A program made the position numbers and the translations under genes. The notes under the pieces are model-generated. The model saw nothing but the letters and a program-made list of their open reading frames with translations. It made no database searches and was not told the DNA's origin. Shown here one piece after another: positions 1 to 8,450 of a DNA stretch of 64,000 nt. The stretch lies in the NCBI GenBank assembly GCA_002506535.1, contig DAXT01000002.1, positions 13,229 through 77,228 of the forward strand, read 5' to 3'. This stretch comes from Methanothrix harundinacea. GTDB lineage: Archaea > Halobacteriota > Methanosarcinia > Methanotrichales > Methanotrichaceae. Each line of letters opens with the position of its first letter. The stretch's first letter is position 1.

Positions 1-87
1 TACTACAAGGCCAACGCCGAGAAACAGAGGCTCGGCGAGTTCATCGAAGAGATCGGATTCGAGAAGTTCAAGGGAGCGGTCATCTGA
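1..87 (+). CDS. C-terminal tail of a probable sulfite/nitrite reductase-like protein (partial)
   Basis: An open frame enters from the left edge and ends at a TGA at 85-87, giving 28 residues that finish with FIEEIGFEKFKGAVI. A tail of the type RLGEFIERIGFEKFK is, from memory, typical of archaeal dissimilatory-type or small sulfite/nitrite reductase-like siroheme proteins. No cofactor motif lies within the window, so the function is only suggested by this tail. The frame has no start here and the rest of the gene is outside the window. The convergent thiC gene ends about 160 bases away. Confidence 0.4.
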   Translation, partial: YYKANAEKQRLGEFIEEIGFEKFKGAVI

Positions 88-249
88 GCTCGCAGGAGCA
101 GGAAGGGTCTTACAGGATAGGATGCGGAGAAGGGGCAGAGGGGAGCGGATCGAGACGGTCGGGTTTTCCCTCCTCACCATCGCCCCAGTTTCTCGGCTTC
201 AATAGGCTGTAAGGTCTTATATAAATAAAGCCGGATCCATCGCCTAAGA

Positions 250-1515
250 TCACCTGAGATGGTCTTCCATGATGGCGATGGCGCAGTACTTCCCGCACAT
301 GGAGCAGTTCTCCGTTCCGCCGCGAGAACGGATCTCCATCGCCCGATCGCCATCGATGGCGAGCTTGAACTGATTCTCCCAGTCCCGCTCCCTCCTGTAC
401 CTGGCCAGCATCTCGTCCTCGAGCCTTGGTCCGTACTTCATGGTGTCGCCGATGTGGGCCGCGATCTTGAAGGCCACCACCCCTTCTCTAACCTGGGCGA
501 CGTCAGGGAGGGCGAGATGCTCGGAGGGGGTTATGTAGCAGAGGTAGTCGGCCCCGGCGCCGGCCGCCATGGCGCCGCCGACGGATCCACAGATATGGTC
601 GTACCCGACACCTATATCGATGGGCAGGGGGCCGGCGACAAATAGAGGCCTGAAGTTCGTTCTTCTCTTGTAAAGGGCGACGTACTCGGGTATCCTGTCA
701 GGCCTGACGTGGCCCCCCATCCCCTCTACGATCACCTGGACCCCCAGATCGTTCGCCCTCTTCGCCAGATCCGCGTTCATCTCCATCTCCGCTATCTGAA
801 CAGCGTCCATGGGGTCGCAGATGCACCCGCTCCTCATGGTGTTCCCAAGAGAGAGGACCGCGTCCCTTTCGGCGAGGACCCCGCATATCTCATCGAAATG
901 GGCGAGGAAGGGGTTCTCCTCCCCCTTCTCCAGCATCCATGCCGACGTGAAGGAGCCGCCCTTGGAGACGACCCCCATGATCCTCTTCGCCCTCTTCAGA
1001 TCCTCCAGCATATCCAGGGTGATGGCCGCATGGACGACGACGGACGACGCCCCCGCCCCGACCTGCTTTCTGATGATCCGGAGGATCTCGCCCTCGGTTA
1101 TGGAGTCGAAGGAGCCCTTCTCGGCGACGGCCTGATAGATGGGGACCGTCGTCAGGGGAGAGTTCGTCGCCTCTTTGATACTCCTGAATATCTCGTCGAT
1201 GGGACCTCCCATGGAGAGGTCGGTGACGGTGTCGGCGCCGTACCTCTCGGCGGCCATCGCCTTCTCCACCTCCCCATCGGGATCGATGAGATCGGCGGAG
1301 GTCCCGACGTTGGCGTTGACCTTAGTCCTCAGCCCTTCTCCTATCCCCAGGGGTGGTCTGCCGTCTCGCTGCATTATGACGACGCGTCCAGCGGCCACCT
1401 GCTTAAGAAGAACGACCGGGCTTATTCCTTCAGCCTCGGCCACCATCCTGGCGGCTGGAGGCTCTCTTCCGCCGATGGCGGCCTGAAGAAGGTTCTCCCT
1501 CGACGGAATACTCAT
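250..1515 (-). CDS. thiC: Phosphomethylpyrimidine synthase ThiC
   Basis: ThiC is a radical SAM enzyme that converts aminoimidazole ribotide to HMP phosphate, the pyrimidine precursor of thiamine. The 421-residue protein has the family core (NANVGTS near residue 68, then the YGADTVTDLSMGG block) and ends with the unusual C-terminal cluster motif CSMCGKYCA (CX2CX4C) that binds the 4Fe-4S cluster. Length matches archaeal ThiC. The ATG at 1515 gives the usual N-terminus. It is followed on the same strand, upstream, by the AmrS-like gene after a gap of about 90 bases. I see no thiamine riboswitch in front of it. Confidence 0.95.
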   Translation of the reverse strand: MSIPSRENLLQAAIGGREPPAARMVAEAEGISPVVLLKQVAAGRVVIMQRDGRPPLGIGEGLRTKVNANVGTSADLIDPDGEVEKAMAAERYGADTVTDLSMGGPIDEIFRSIKEATNSPLTTVPIYQAVAEKGSFDSITEGEILRIIRKQVGAGASSVVVHAAITLDMLEDLKRAKRIMGVVSKGGSFTSAWMLEKGEENPFLAHFDEICGVLAERDAVLSLGNTMRSGCICDPMDAVQIAEMEMNADLAKRANDLGVQVIVEGMGGHVRPDRIPEYVALYKRRTNFRPLFVAGPLPIDIGVGYDHICGSVGGAMAAGAGADYLCYITPSEHLALPDVAQVREGVVAFKIAAHIGDTMKYGPRLEDEMLARYRRERDWENQFKLAIDGDRAMEIRSRGGTENCSMCGKYCAIAIMEDHLR

Positions 1516-1608
1516 GTCTTTGTCATCCTGACTTTCCTGATCATGGCACTCAAAGATCGCCCTGGTAAGTATCTATTATTATCCCCCAGGCCGACCTAGA
1601 ACGGGATA

Positions 1609-2610
1609 TCACCATACCCCCGGGATCCCCTCGCCGCATGATGGGCACTTGCCTTCGACGATCCCGTTCCTGGCCACCCGAAAGCCGAACCGCTCCACCA
1701 GGGTCTCGCCGCAAGCCGGACAGGTCGTGTTCTCGCCCTCGCCGGGTATGTTTCCAGCGTAGACGAAATTTAGCCCCGCTCTCCTTCCGATCTCCTCCGC
1801 CCTCCGGATCGTCTCGGCGGGGGTGGGCGGGGCGTCCTTCAGCTTGTAGGTGGGGTAGAAGGCCGAAACGTGCCATGGTATATCGGTACTGATCCCGGAA
1901 AGAAACTCGGCGATATCCCGGAGCTTCTCGTCCGAATCGTTGTATCCGGGGACCACCAGGGTCGTCACCTCCACCCAGATCCCAAGGCTCCACATCAGCT
2001 CGATCGTACTCTTGACGGGCTCCAATCTCGCGCCGCAGACTTTTTTATAAAAATCGTCGTCCCCCTTCAGGTCGATGTTTATGGCGTTGAGGTAGGGCTC
2101 GATCGTCCTAGTCGCCTCCTCGCTCATATAGCCGTTGCTGACGAAGACGTTCCGTAGCCCCTTCTCCGCCGCAAGCCTGGAGACGTCAAAGGCGTACTCG
2201 AAGAATATCGTCGGCTCGGTGTAGGTGTAGGCCACCGAGATGCAACCGGCTGCCAGGGCCTCGGCCACCACCCTCTCCGGCTCGACGAACTCCCCAGATA
2301 TGATCCCTTTTTCGGCCGGTATCTGGGATATATCAGCGTTCTGGCAGTGGAGGCACCTGAAGTTGCACCCTGCTGTGGCGATGGAGTAGCTGAGGTGGCC
2401 GGGGATGAAGTGATAGAGAGGCTTCTTCTCTATCGGATCGACGTGCATGGCGACTAGCCTTCCGTAGACGAGGGTATTGAGGGTCCCTCCATCGTTCTCC
2501 CGCACGCCGCAGATCCCCCTCTTCTCCGGCTTTATCCGGCAGAAATGGTTGCAGAGGCCGCACCGGACGTCTCCTCCATCGATCTTCTTGTAGAACATCC
2601 CCTCGGTCAT
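1609..2610 (-). CDS. amrS: AmmeMemoRadiSam-type radical SAM enzyme (AmrS)
   Basis: A 333-residue radical SAM protein. It carries CGLCNHFC near the N-terminus and the cluster motif CNFRCLHCQN (CX3CX2C) around residue 83. The C-terminus has a small zinc-ribbon-like pair, CPACGE and CPSCGE, near residues 299 and 323. This layout matches the AmrS/PflA-like family, whose members are named for co-occurrence with AMMECR1 and Memo proteins and whose substrate is unknown. Neither partner is in this window. The ATG at 2610 places the first cysteine motif near residue 17, as expected. Family assignment is firm; the reaction is unknown. Confidence 0.88.
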   Translation of the reverse strand: MTEGMFYKKIDGGDVRCGLCNHFCRIKPEKRGICGVRENDGGTLNTLVYGRLVAMHVDPIEKKPLYHFIPGHLSYSIATAGCNFRCLHCQNADISQIPAEKGIISGEFVEPERVVAEALAAGCISVAYTYTEPTIFFEYAFDVSRLAAEKGLRNVFVSNGYMSEEATRTIEPYLNAINIDLKGDDDFYKKVCGARLEPVKSTIELMWSLGIWVEVTTLVVPGYNDSDEKLRDIAEFLSGISTDIPWHVSAFYPTYKLKDAPPTPAETIRRAEEIGRRAGLNFVYAGNIPGEGENTTCPACGETLVERFGFRVARNGIVEGKCPSCGEGIPGVW

Positions 2611-2819
2611 GGTAGATCACCGATCGCAGTAGGATAGAAATCTCTCTAAATTAATGTCGATCATCCCTTATAACTGTTCTTCCTGCAAGTTGAGGATCCT
2701 ATCAAGGCCGATCTTCCGTCTTCGTCTCTGAGCCGCGCCGTCAGCATGATGACCTGCTGGCTCGGTGAGATGGATAAGACCGGGGGTCTAGATAACCGCA
2801 TAGCTGAAAAGATAGGATA

Positions 2820-2876
2820 AAACAGAATAGAATATAATATAATAAAATATAATATAATATAATAAAATAGAATCTG
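2820..2876. repeat. AT-only simple-sequence tract
   Basis: A stretch made almost entirely of A and T with irregular repeats of ATAAT/ATAAA units, in otherwise GC-rich DNA. It sits between the end of the S-layer gene and the start of the AmrS gene (the 331-base gap 2611-2941). No coding or RNA structure is visible in it. It may be a nucleosome- or Alba-excluding spacer, or a site of polymerase slippage. Confidence 0.6.
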
Positions 2877-2894
2877 CTGACTTGAACGCTGGAA

Positions 2895-2931
2895 GCAAAA
2901 AAAGAAAGATGGAAGAGCTTTTGGCTCTCCC
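2895..2931 (-). terminator. Hairpin plus T-tract terminator of the S-layer gene
   Basis: Immediately after the S-layer stop codon, the minus strand carries an imperfect inverted repeat (GGGAGAGC with GCTCTTCC around an AAAA-containing loop, 2911-2931). It is followed by a T-rich run at about 2896-2909. This is a plausible terminator for the strongly expressed S-layer transcript. Confidence 0.55.
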
Positions 2932-2941
2932 AGAGATCTTA

Positions 2942-5044
2942 TTACTCTCTCTTCCTCAGGACGAGGTAGGAGACTGCCAGAAGTCCGGTGATGGCGAAGA
3001 CCGCCTCGAATCCGGGGATTCCCTTCTCTTCTTCAGCCGCTGTCTCCTCGGCCTCAGTTAGGGTCGCCTCGGCCTCAGTTACGGTCGCCTCGGCCTCAGT
3101 TACGGTCGCCTCGGCCTCAGCTACGGCCGCCTCGGCCTCAGGCACCGTCGGCTCGACGACGGGCTCAGGAGCGACTACCGGAGCAGGGGTAACGGCTACG
3201 TCGTCACCCTCGATCTTCATCTCCTTGTAGATGTAGAACCTGAGGGGCTGGTCATCCTGGTCGGCGGTCTTGATCCTGATGTTCTCCATCAGAGATACGT
3301 CCCGCTTCTTGGTCAGGGTGATCTTGTTGTCCTCGTTGTTCATCGTGATCCTCATGGCGTCGGCATCCACCGTCTGGATGGCCATCTTGTCGTACTCAGT
3401 GTCCTCCTTGATCGAAGTGGGGGTGTCTGAGATCTGCCAGATGCCATCGACCGTTGCGAGGTCGGTGTCGGCTCCGCGGAAGGCGTTCTTGAAGTGGACC
3501 GCGATGATCACGATCTTCTCGGTGTCGCCCATGTCCTTCTTGTAGACGTAGGTCTTGTCCGTGATGTCCGCGCCGGCCTTGGAGGGCTCGACGACGGCGG
3601 AGTTGACTACTGCGCCGTTCTTCATCAGCTGGACGAATACCTTGTTGCCGTCGAGGTCGATCGACTGGATGGCGAGCTCGTAGTCCTCGGCGAGCTTAAG
3701 GGGCGTGCCGGAGGTGAAGGTCATGGAGCTGTCATCGTCCATCAGGACCTTGGAGAGCTGCTCGTCCTTCATCAGGTTGAAGTCGGTGGATCTGGTTGCC
3801 AGGTGGCTTCCGTCAGCGTAAGCTGCGAAGTACTCGTCAGCGAGGAATCCGATGGTGGCGTAGTCGCCCCAGCCCTCGAAGTCGAACTTGTGGTTCTGGC
3901 CCTCGGTGGTGTAGATGACACCGGTGTCCTCAGCGAGGACGTTCCCCTCGGTGATCGTCATGGTGATCTTCTCGTTGCCGAGGTTGTCATCGATGTCGTA
4001 GAAGAAGCCAGCGAAGGTCGAGAAGTCCCAGTCAACGGTGCCCATCCCGATATCCTTGACGGATCCTCTGATCTCGTAGGTTCCGGGCTCAGTGATCTCC
4101 TTGTAGATGAAGAACCTGAGGGGGTCCTCGGCGGTGGCGTCCTGGTCGGCGGTCTTGATCCTGATGTTCTCCATCAGAGATACGTCCCGCTTCTTGGTCA
4201 GGGTGATCTTGTTGTCCTCGTTGGTCATCAAGATCGTCATGGCGTCGGCGTCCACCGTCTGGATGGTCATCTTGTCGTACTCAGTGTCCTCCTTGATCGA
4301 TGTGGGGGTGTCTGAGATCTGCCAGATGCCGTCGACGGTCGCGAGGTCGGTGTCGGCTCCGCGGAAGGCGTTCTTGAAGTGGACGGCTATGACCACGATC
4401 TTCTCGGTGTCGCCCATGTCCATCTTGTAAACGTAGGTCTTGTCCGTGATGTCGGCGCCGGCCTTGGAGGGCTCAACGACGGCGGAGTTGACCATAGCGC
4501 CGTTCTTCATCAGCTGGACGAATACCTTGTTGCCGTCGAGGTCGATCGACTGGATGGCGAGCTCGTAGCCCTCGGCGAGCTTGAGGGGCGTGCCAGAGGT
4601 GAAGGTCCTCGAAGTGTCATCGTCCATCAGGACCTTGGAAAGCTGCTCATCCTTCATCGGGTTGAAGTCGGTGGATCTGCCTGCCAGGTGGCTTCCCGCA
4701 TCGTAAGCTGCGAAGTACTTATCAGCCAGGAAGCCGATGGTCATGTACTGGCCCCACTCATCGAATTCAAAGTCGTTCGGCTGAGCTACGGTCCTGTACT
4801 CAACACCGGTATCCTCAGCGAGGACGTTGTTCTCGGTGATAGTCAGGGTTAGGGACTCTCCGCCCAGGCCTTCGTCGATGTCATAGTAGAAACCGGCGAA
4901 ATCCTGAGGGCCCCAGGTGTTAATACCGTTTACTACCTGGGCTACAGGACCGCGGATCTCCACCTTATCGACTGCGCTTACCGTCATAGCTGATGCTATG
5001 AGCACCATCAGAGCTGTAAGCGTAATCGCGGTCACTTTCGTCAT
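2942..5044 (-). CDS. S-layer protein with two S-layer family domains and a PGF-type sorting tail
   Basis: A 700-residue exported protein. Residues 1-24 form a signal peptide ending near SAVDK. Two long tandem copies of the methanosarcinal S-layer domain follow (about 28-310 and 318-605); long blocks are near-identical in both protein and DNA, so the duplication is recent or homogenised. A spacer with Pro/Val and then acidic AEATVTE repeats precedes the tail. The tail has IPGF, a hydrophobic segment and RKRE at the very end, the layout of PGF-CTERM sorting signals processed by archaeosortase. The start ATG at 5044 has a GGAGGT box about 10 bases upstream. A second, larger member lies at 39.2-42.1 kb. 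Role: main cell-envelope lattice protein, probably N-glycosylated by AglB. Confidence 0.9.
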   Translation of the reverse strand: MTKVTAITLTALMVLIASAMTVSAVDKVEIRGPVAQVVNGINTWGPQDFAGFYYDIDEGLGGESLTLTITENNVLAEDTGVEYRTVAQPNDFEFDEWGQYMTIGFLADKYFAAYDAGSHLAGRSTDFNPMKDEQLSKVLMDDDTSRTFTSGTPLKLAEGYELAIQSIDLDGNKVFVQLMKNGAMVNSAVVEPSKAGADITDKTYVYKMDMGDTEKIVVIAVHFKNAFRGADTDLATVDGIWQISDTPTSIKEDTEYDKMTIQTVDADAMTILMTNEDNKITLTKKRDVSLMENIRIKTADQDATAEDPLRFFIYKEITEPGTYEIRGSVKDIGMGTVDWDFSTFAGFFYDIDDNLGNEKITMTITEGNVLAEDTGVIYTTEGQNHKFDFEGWGDYATIGFLADEYFAAYADGSHLATRSTDFNLMKDEQLSKVLMDDDSSMTFTSGTPLKLAEDYELAIQSIDLDGNKVFVQLMKNGAVVNSAVVEPSKAGADITDKTYVYKKDMGDTEKIVIIAVHFKNAFRGADTDLATVDGIWQISDTPTSIKEDTEYDKMAIQTVDADAMRITMNNEDNKITLTKKRDVSLMENIRIKTADQDDQPLRFYIYKEMKIEGDDVAVTPAPVVAPEPVVEPTVPEAEAAVAEAEATVTEAEATVTEAEATLTEAEETAAEEEKGIPGFEAVFAITGLLAVSYLVLRKRE
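3047..3151 (-). repeat. Five tandem 21-bp units encoding the Ala/Glu/Thr linker of the S-layer protein
   Basis: Five consecutive 21-base units, most differing by zero to two bases, encode the seven-residue repeat AEATVTE just before the membrane-anchoring tail. Exact DNA identity between the middle copies suggests replication slippage, so the linker length probably varies between strains. The last unit is the most divergent. Confidence 0.75.
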
Positions 5045-5426
5045 TATCTTGTTAACCTCCTATTTTCCCCTATGGGGTTAGGTTCACGCAGCATACAGTA
5101 CGATTATTCTTAAAACTATTGCCCACACTGATCTCCCCGCCTCTGCGGCGCCGTCTGATGGCGCCAACAGCTGCTGTTTAGCATCAATATGACACTGTAT
5201 AGCTGCATCACCCTCCCGATCCCTTTGGGACTATGGGGATATGATATAAGATTTCACCATATATCTTTTGTGGTCTCTCGATGAGACGATCATCCCCCTG
5301 CACCTGAAATCCGGGAGGATCGATCGGTGGATCTTCCGGGACGTATCTATGGTGAGATCTCCCATCATCAGCCAGAATCCACCCAGGGAAAATTGTTTCT
5401 ACATCAGATCCGATATATAAGACCAT
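5045..5426. promoter_or_regulatory. Intergenic region between the divergent S-layer and HDAC-like genes
   Basis: This 382-base stretch has no convincing gene. On the minus strand an A/T-rich element (TTTAAGAATAAT, near 5103-5115) lies about 60-70 bases before the S-layer ATG and is a candidate TATA box. On the plus side, GATATATAAG (about 5410-5419) lies only about 8 bases before the ATG at 5427, too close to be its TATA box in the usual geometry. A short open frame at 5208-5426 on the minus strand has no family features. Confidence 0.45.
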
Positions 5427-6449
5427 ATGGCGTCAACTGGTCTCATATATCACCCCATTTACCTGGAGCACGATACCGACAGCCACCCCGAGAGGAAGGA
5501 GCGGCTCATCACCACCCTCGAGAAGATAAAGTCCTCAGGGCTGGAGCTGGAGTTCCTCACCCCCAGGCCCGCCACCCTGGAGGAGGTGGGCATGATCCAC
5601 TCACCGGGATACATCGACCAGGTGAAGGCCATATCCGAGAGGGGAGGAGGATACCTCGACCTGGATACCGTCGTCTCCCCGAGGTCCTATGACGCGGCCC
5701 TGATGGCGGCGGGGGGGGTGATCACCGGCGTCGAACGGGTGAACGACGGCCTGGATAACGCCTTCGCCCTGGTGAGGCCGCCGGGGCACCACGCCCTCCC
5801 CAACAGGGGGATGGGGTTTTGCGTATTCAACAACGTCGCCATAGCGGCGAGATCCGCCCAGAAGATGGGGCTACAAAAGGTACTGATCGTCGACTGGGAC
5901 GTCCACCACGGGAACGGTACCAGCGCCATATTCTACGACGACCGGTCGGTCTTGTACTTCTCCACCCACGAGTCCCCCCATTATCCTGGGACCGGGAGGG
6001 TGAGGGAGCTGGGGATGGACGGCGCGGAGGGGTTCACGGTGAACGTACCCCTCCCCCGGGGGACGGGGGACTCAGGATACTTCGCAGCCTTCGAGGAGGT
6101 CCTCAAGCCCGTAGCCCTGGAGTTCGACCCCGATATAGTCCTCATCTCCGCCGGCCAGGACCCCCATGCGAGCGACCCCTTAAGCGGCATGAACCTCACC
6201 ACCGACGCCTTCGGATATATGGCGGCAGCGGTGAAGGAGATCGCCGACGCCTGCTGCCAGGGTAGGCTCGTAGCCGCCCTGGAAGGAGGATACAACCTAG
6301 AAGCCCTCTCCGACTCGGTGGTGGCGATATTGAGGTCCTTTGTTGGGGAAGCTCCGCCGCGGATCGAGGTGGAGGAGGATCCGAGGGCGTCGGAGAGGAT
6401 AGAGGAGGTGAAGAGGGCGATTGCCCCTTACTGGAGCTGCTTACGATAA
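5427..6449 (+). CDS. Histone deacetylase/AcuC-family zinc amidohydrolase
   Basis: A 340-residue member of the arginase/deacetylase fold family (class II HDAC, AcuC, acetylpolyamine amidohydrolase). Visible motifs are RPPGHHA near residue 116, the zinc-ligand motif DWDVHHGNG near 155, SAGQDPHASDPL near 241 (a Gln where Phe is usual), and EGGYN near 288 with the catalytic tyrosine. It should remove acetyl groups from lysine side chains or small amines. Candidate substrates in an archaeon include Alba or acetylated polyamines, but the sequence does not decide this. It is transcribed divergently from the S-layer gene and convergently with cca. The start gives GLIYHPIYLEHD, as in the family. Confidence 0.88.
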   Translation: MASTGLIYHPIYLEHDTDSHPERKERLITTLEKIKSSGLELEFLTPRPATLEEVGMIHSPGYIDQVKAISERGGGYLDLDTVVSPRSYDAALMAAGGVITGVERVNDGLDNAFALVRPPGHHALPNRGMGFCVFNNVAIAARSAQKMGLQKVLIVDWDVHHGNGTSAIFYDDRSVLYFSTHESPHYPGTGRVRELGMDGAEGFTVNVPLPRGTGDSGYFAAFEEVLKPVALEFDPDIVLISAGQDPHASDPLSGMNLTTDAFGYMAAAVKEIADACCQGRLVAALEGGYNLEALSDSVVAILRSFVGEAPPRIEVEEDPRASERIEEVKRAIAPYWSCLR

Positions 6450-6474
6450 GGGCGAAGAGATGGGCAAACGGGGG

Positions 6475-7845
6475 TCAGCCGACCTTCTCTCTCGCCGAAA
6501 AGTACCTGGCCATGAAGCTGCGAAACTCCGGGTCTACGATCTTGAGGATCTCTTGGCCCCCATATATATTGTATCCACGCCTCAGAGCGGGGCCGAGGTG
6601 GCGCCCCAGGGAGAGGGAGGCCCCCCGGGCGGCGAGGAGCTGTGAGGCATCGATGTACTTTCGGGCCACCTCCACCACCACCCGGCCGCCCTCGACGTAA
6701 GGGCCGGAGAAGGGCGCCGTATGGCTCGCGACGAACTTCTTCGCGTGCTCCGCCTCCCACGCCGGTGGGCCGACCCTCCTCTCCACCTTCGGTAGGATCG
6801 CCACCTCCAGCTCGAAGAGGATCCTGATGGCGCCGCAGAGCTGCGATTCTTCTCCGCCATCCGTACCGGGCGGCTCAAAAGTCGCATCTCTGTGCCAGTC
6901 GGCATCAGACCGGAGGACGGAGAAGCCGTTCCCTTCGAAGAGGGCGCGGACCGACTCCTCGGCCTTTCGAAGCTGCGGGAATATCACGTCCTCCACCAGG
7001 TCGGGTCCGCCAAACTCCAGGAGGATGAGGGTGCTCTTTCGCCTCTCCAGCTCTTCGCGAAGCTCCTGATCTTTTAAGGGCGCCGGGGGGGACGGGAAGA
7101 AGAAATCCGGGCCCGGCTCTTCCAGAAACAGACGGGCCGCCGCAGCGAACTGGAACATCCTGTCCAGGGTGAGGGCGGCGGCGACGTTCCGAGCCGGGTC
7201 GACGGGGTCGACGACGACCAGGGGGTCGGCGTGGTCCTGAGAAGAATGGGCCGAGAGGTCGATCGTCTCTCCCGGACGCCAGCAGGAGGCCCCCTCCAGG
7301 ACTGCGATGAAGGAGCCGTACCTGATGACGAGAAGCTCCGCCAGGTAGCCGGAGAAGCCCCCGACCTTCAGCTCCGACCCGTAGACCCCGATCCCCTTCA
7401 TGAACTGTTTCAGCAGCAGGACTTCGTCCTCGAGCCCCCCGATCTTAGCCGAGACGTACCGGCTGTGAAAGGGGGTCCTGTCGACGGCGGAAATTATCTT
7501 CGAGGCGTCCTCCACCAGGTAGCATGGGACGATGTCTATCTCAAGCCCCTCGAAGTTGGCGTGGACGTAAGGGTGCTCTGCATACCTCTCCTCATGCTCC
7601 GGCGCCGCGAGCCTTCCTACCTCCAGGGCGGGGAGGAGGGACGAACCCCCGGGGACGCCGATGAAGACGTCCAGGTCGTGGTCCCCCGAGAGCCACGTCC
7701 CCCTGGCGGCAGAACCCACCAGGATCAGCTCGCATTCGACGCCTCGCGCCCCGGCCAGATCTTCGATCCGCGCGATGATCTTCTCTGCGATGGCGGCGAG
7801 CCTCGCCCGCTCCTCGGCTGACGGCCTGACCCGGGAGAGGACCAG
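6475..7845 (-). CDS. cca: Archaeal (class I) CCA-adding tRNA nucleotidyltransferase, with a non-canonical start
   Basis: Adds and repairs the CCA 3' end of tRNAs. The nucleotidyltransferase signature GSAARGTW...DHDLDVFI lies at the N-terminus, and the long archaeal-type C-terminal region follows. The first GTG in frame (7719) would start exactly at this signature and remove the preceding helix. The frame remains open upstream and encodes RVRPSAEERARLAAIAEKI, which matches the family N-terminus well. No ATG, GTG or TTG exists between the upstream stop (about 7918) and 7719. I therefore place the start at the CTG at 7843-7845, which overlaps the thpR stop and would be translationally coupled. 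Fall-back start is the GTG at 7719 (414 aa). Confidence 0.85.
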   Translation of the reverse strand: MVLSRVRPSAEERARLAAIAEKIIARIEDLAGARGVECELILVGSAARGTWLSGDHDLDVFIGVPGGSSLLPALEVGRLAAPEHEERYAEHPYVHANFEGLEIDIVPCYLVEDASKIISAVDRTPFHSRYVSAKIGGLEDEVLLLKQFMKGIGVYGSELKVGGFSGYLAELLVIRYGSFIAVLEGASCWRPGETIDLSAHSSQDHADPLVVVDPVDPARNVAAALTLDRMFQFAAAARLFLEEPGPDFFFPSPPAPLKDQELREELERRKSTLILLEFGGPDLVEDVIFPQLRKAEESVRALFEGNGFSVLRSDADWHRDATFEPPGTDGGEESQLCGAIRILFELEVAILPKVERRVGPPAWEAEHAKKFVASHTAPFSGPYVEGGRVVVEVARKYIDASQLLAARGASLSLGRHLGPALRRGYNIYGGQEILKIVDPEFRSFMARYFSAREKVG

Positions 7846-7846
7846 C

Positions 7847-8443
7847 TCAAGGACGGGAGAGGGGGAAGGCGGCGACGTCCTCGTAGATGGGGCCTCCGGG
7901 GGTGAGGGTGCTCTTCTTCAGGATGAACTCCTCCGCCGTGAACTCGCCGAGGTCGACTTCCCTGAAAGGTCCGAGCTTTGAAGCGAGGATATCCGTCGTC
8001 TCGGGGGCGGGCCTTCCTACCCTGGCGATGGTGGCGTGGGAGGTGAACTTTCGCCCCTCCCGGGGAAAGCCCAGGGGGGCCAGGGCGTCCTCGACGGCGG
8101 AGAAAAGGGGCTCAAACTCCCCTTCCGCCCCTATCCAGACGACCCTGATGGACCTGCCGGGAAACGCCCCGATCCCAGCAACCCTGGCGGTGAAGGCCGG
8201 GCGCTCGACTCCCCGGAGGGCTTCCGCCACACGGTCCAGCTTTTTTTGGGGAACGTCCCCCAGAAACTTGATGGTGACGTGGATGAGGTCGGGTTTAACG
8301 AGCCTCACTCCCGGATGGTCGATCTCCTCCTGAAGCTTCGCGATCTCGTCGCGGATCGAGGCGGGGATCTCGACGGCTACAAACGACCTGATCCCCTTGG
8401 CGGCCCCTGCGCCCTTCTTCGTTCTCGTCCCCTTCGCGGCCAT
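7847..8443 (-). CDS. thpR: RNA 2',3'-cyclic phosphodiesterase ThpR
   Basis: A 198-residue 2H-phosphoesterase. The two catalytic HxT motifs are HVTI near residue 55 and HATI near residue 142. The family opens 2',3'-cyclic phosphates on RNA ends; older names are 2'-5' RNA ligase or LigT. The first 17 residues are a Lys/Ala-rich extension before the normal start GIRSFVAVEI and may be a basic RNA-binding tail or an over-long start call. It lies between ilvD (7 bases upstream) and cca (stop overlapping the presumed cca start), a pairing with cca also seen in other archaea. Confidence 0.9.
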   Translation of the reverse strand: MAAKGTRTKKGAGAAKGIRSFVAVEIPASIRDEIAKLQEEIDHPGVRLVKPDLIHVTIKFLGDVPQKKLDRVAEALRGVERPAFTARVAGIGAFPGRSIRVVWIGAEGEFEPLFSAVEDALAPLGFPREGRKFTSHATIARVGRPAPETTDILASKLGPFREVDLGEFTAEEFILKKSTLTPGGPIYEDVAAFPLSRP

Positions 8444-8450
8444 TATGGAC

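Noticed and set aside
3047..3151. Regular 21-bp repeats as a possible CRISPR array
   Set aside because: Units are contiguous without spacers and lie in frame in the S-layer linker.
5208..5426. 72-codon minus-strand frame in the S-layer/HDAC intergenic region
   Set aside because: No ribosome-binding site, no family resemblance and a position inside a promoter region.
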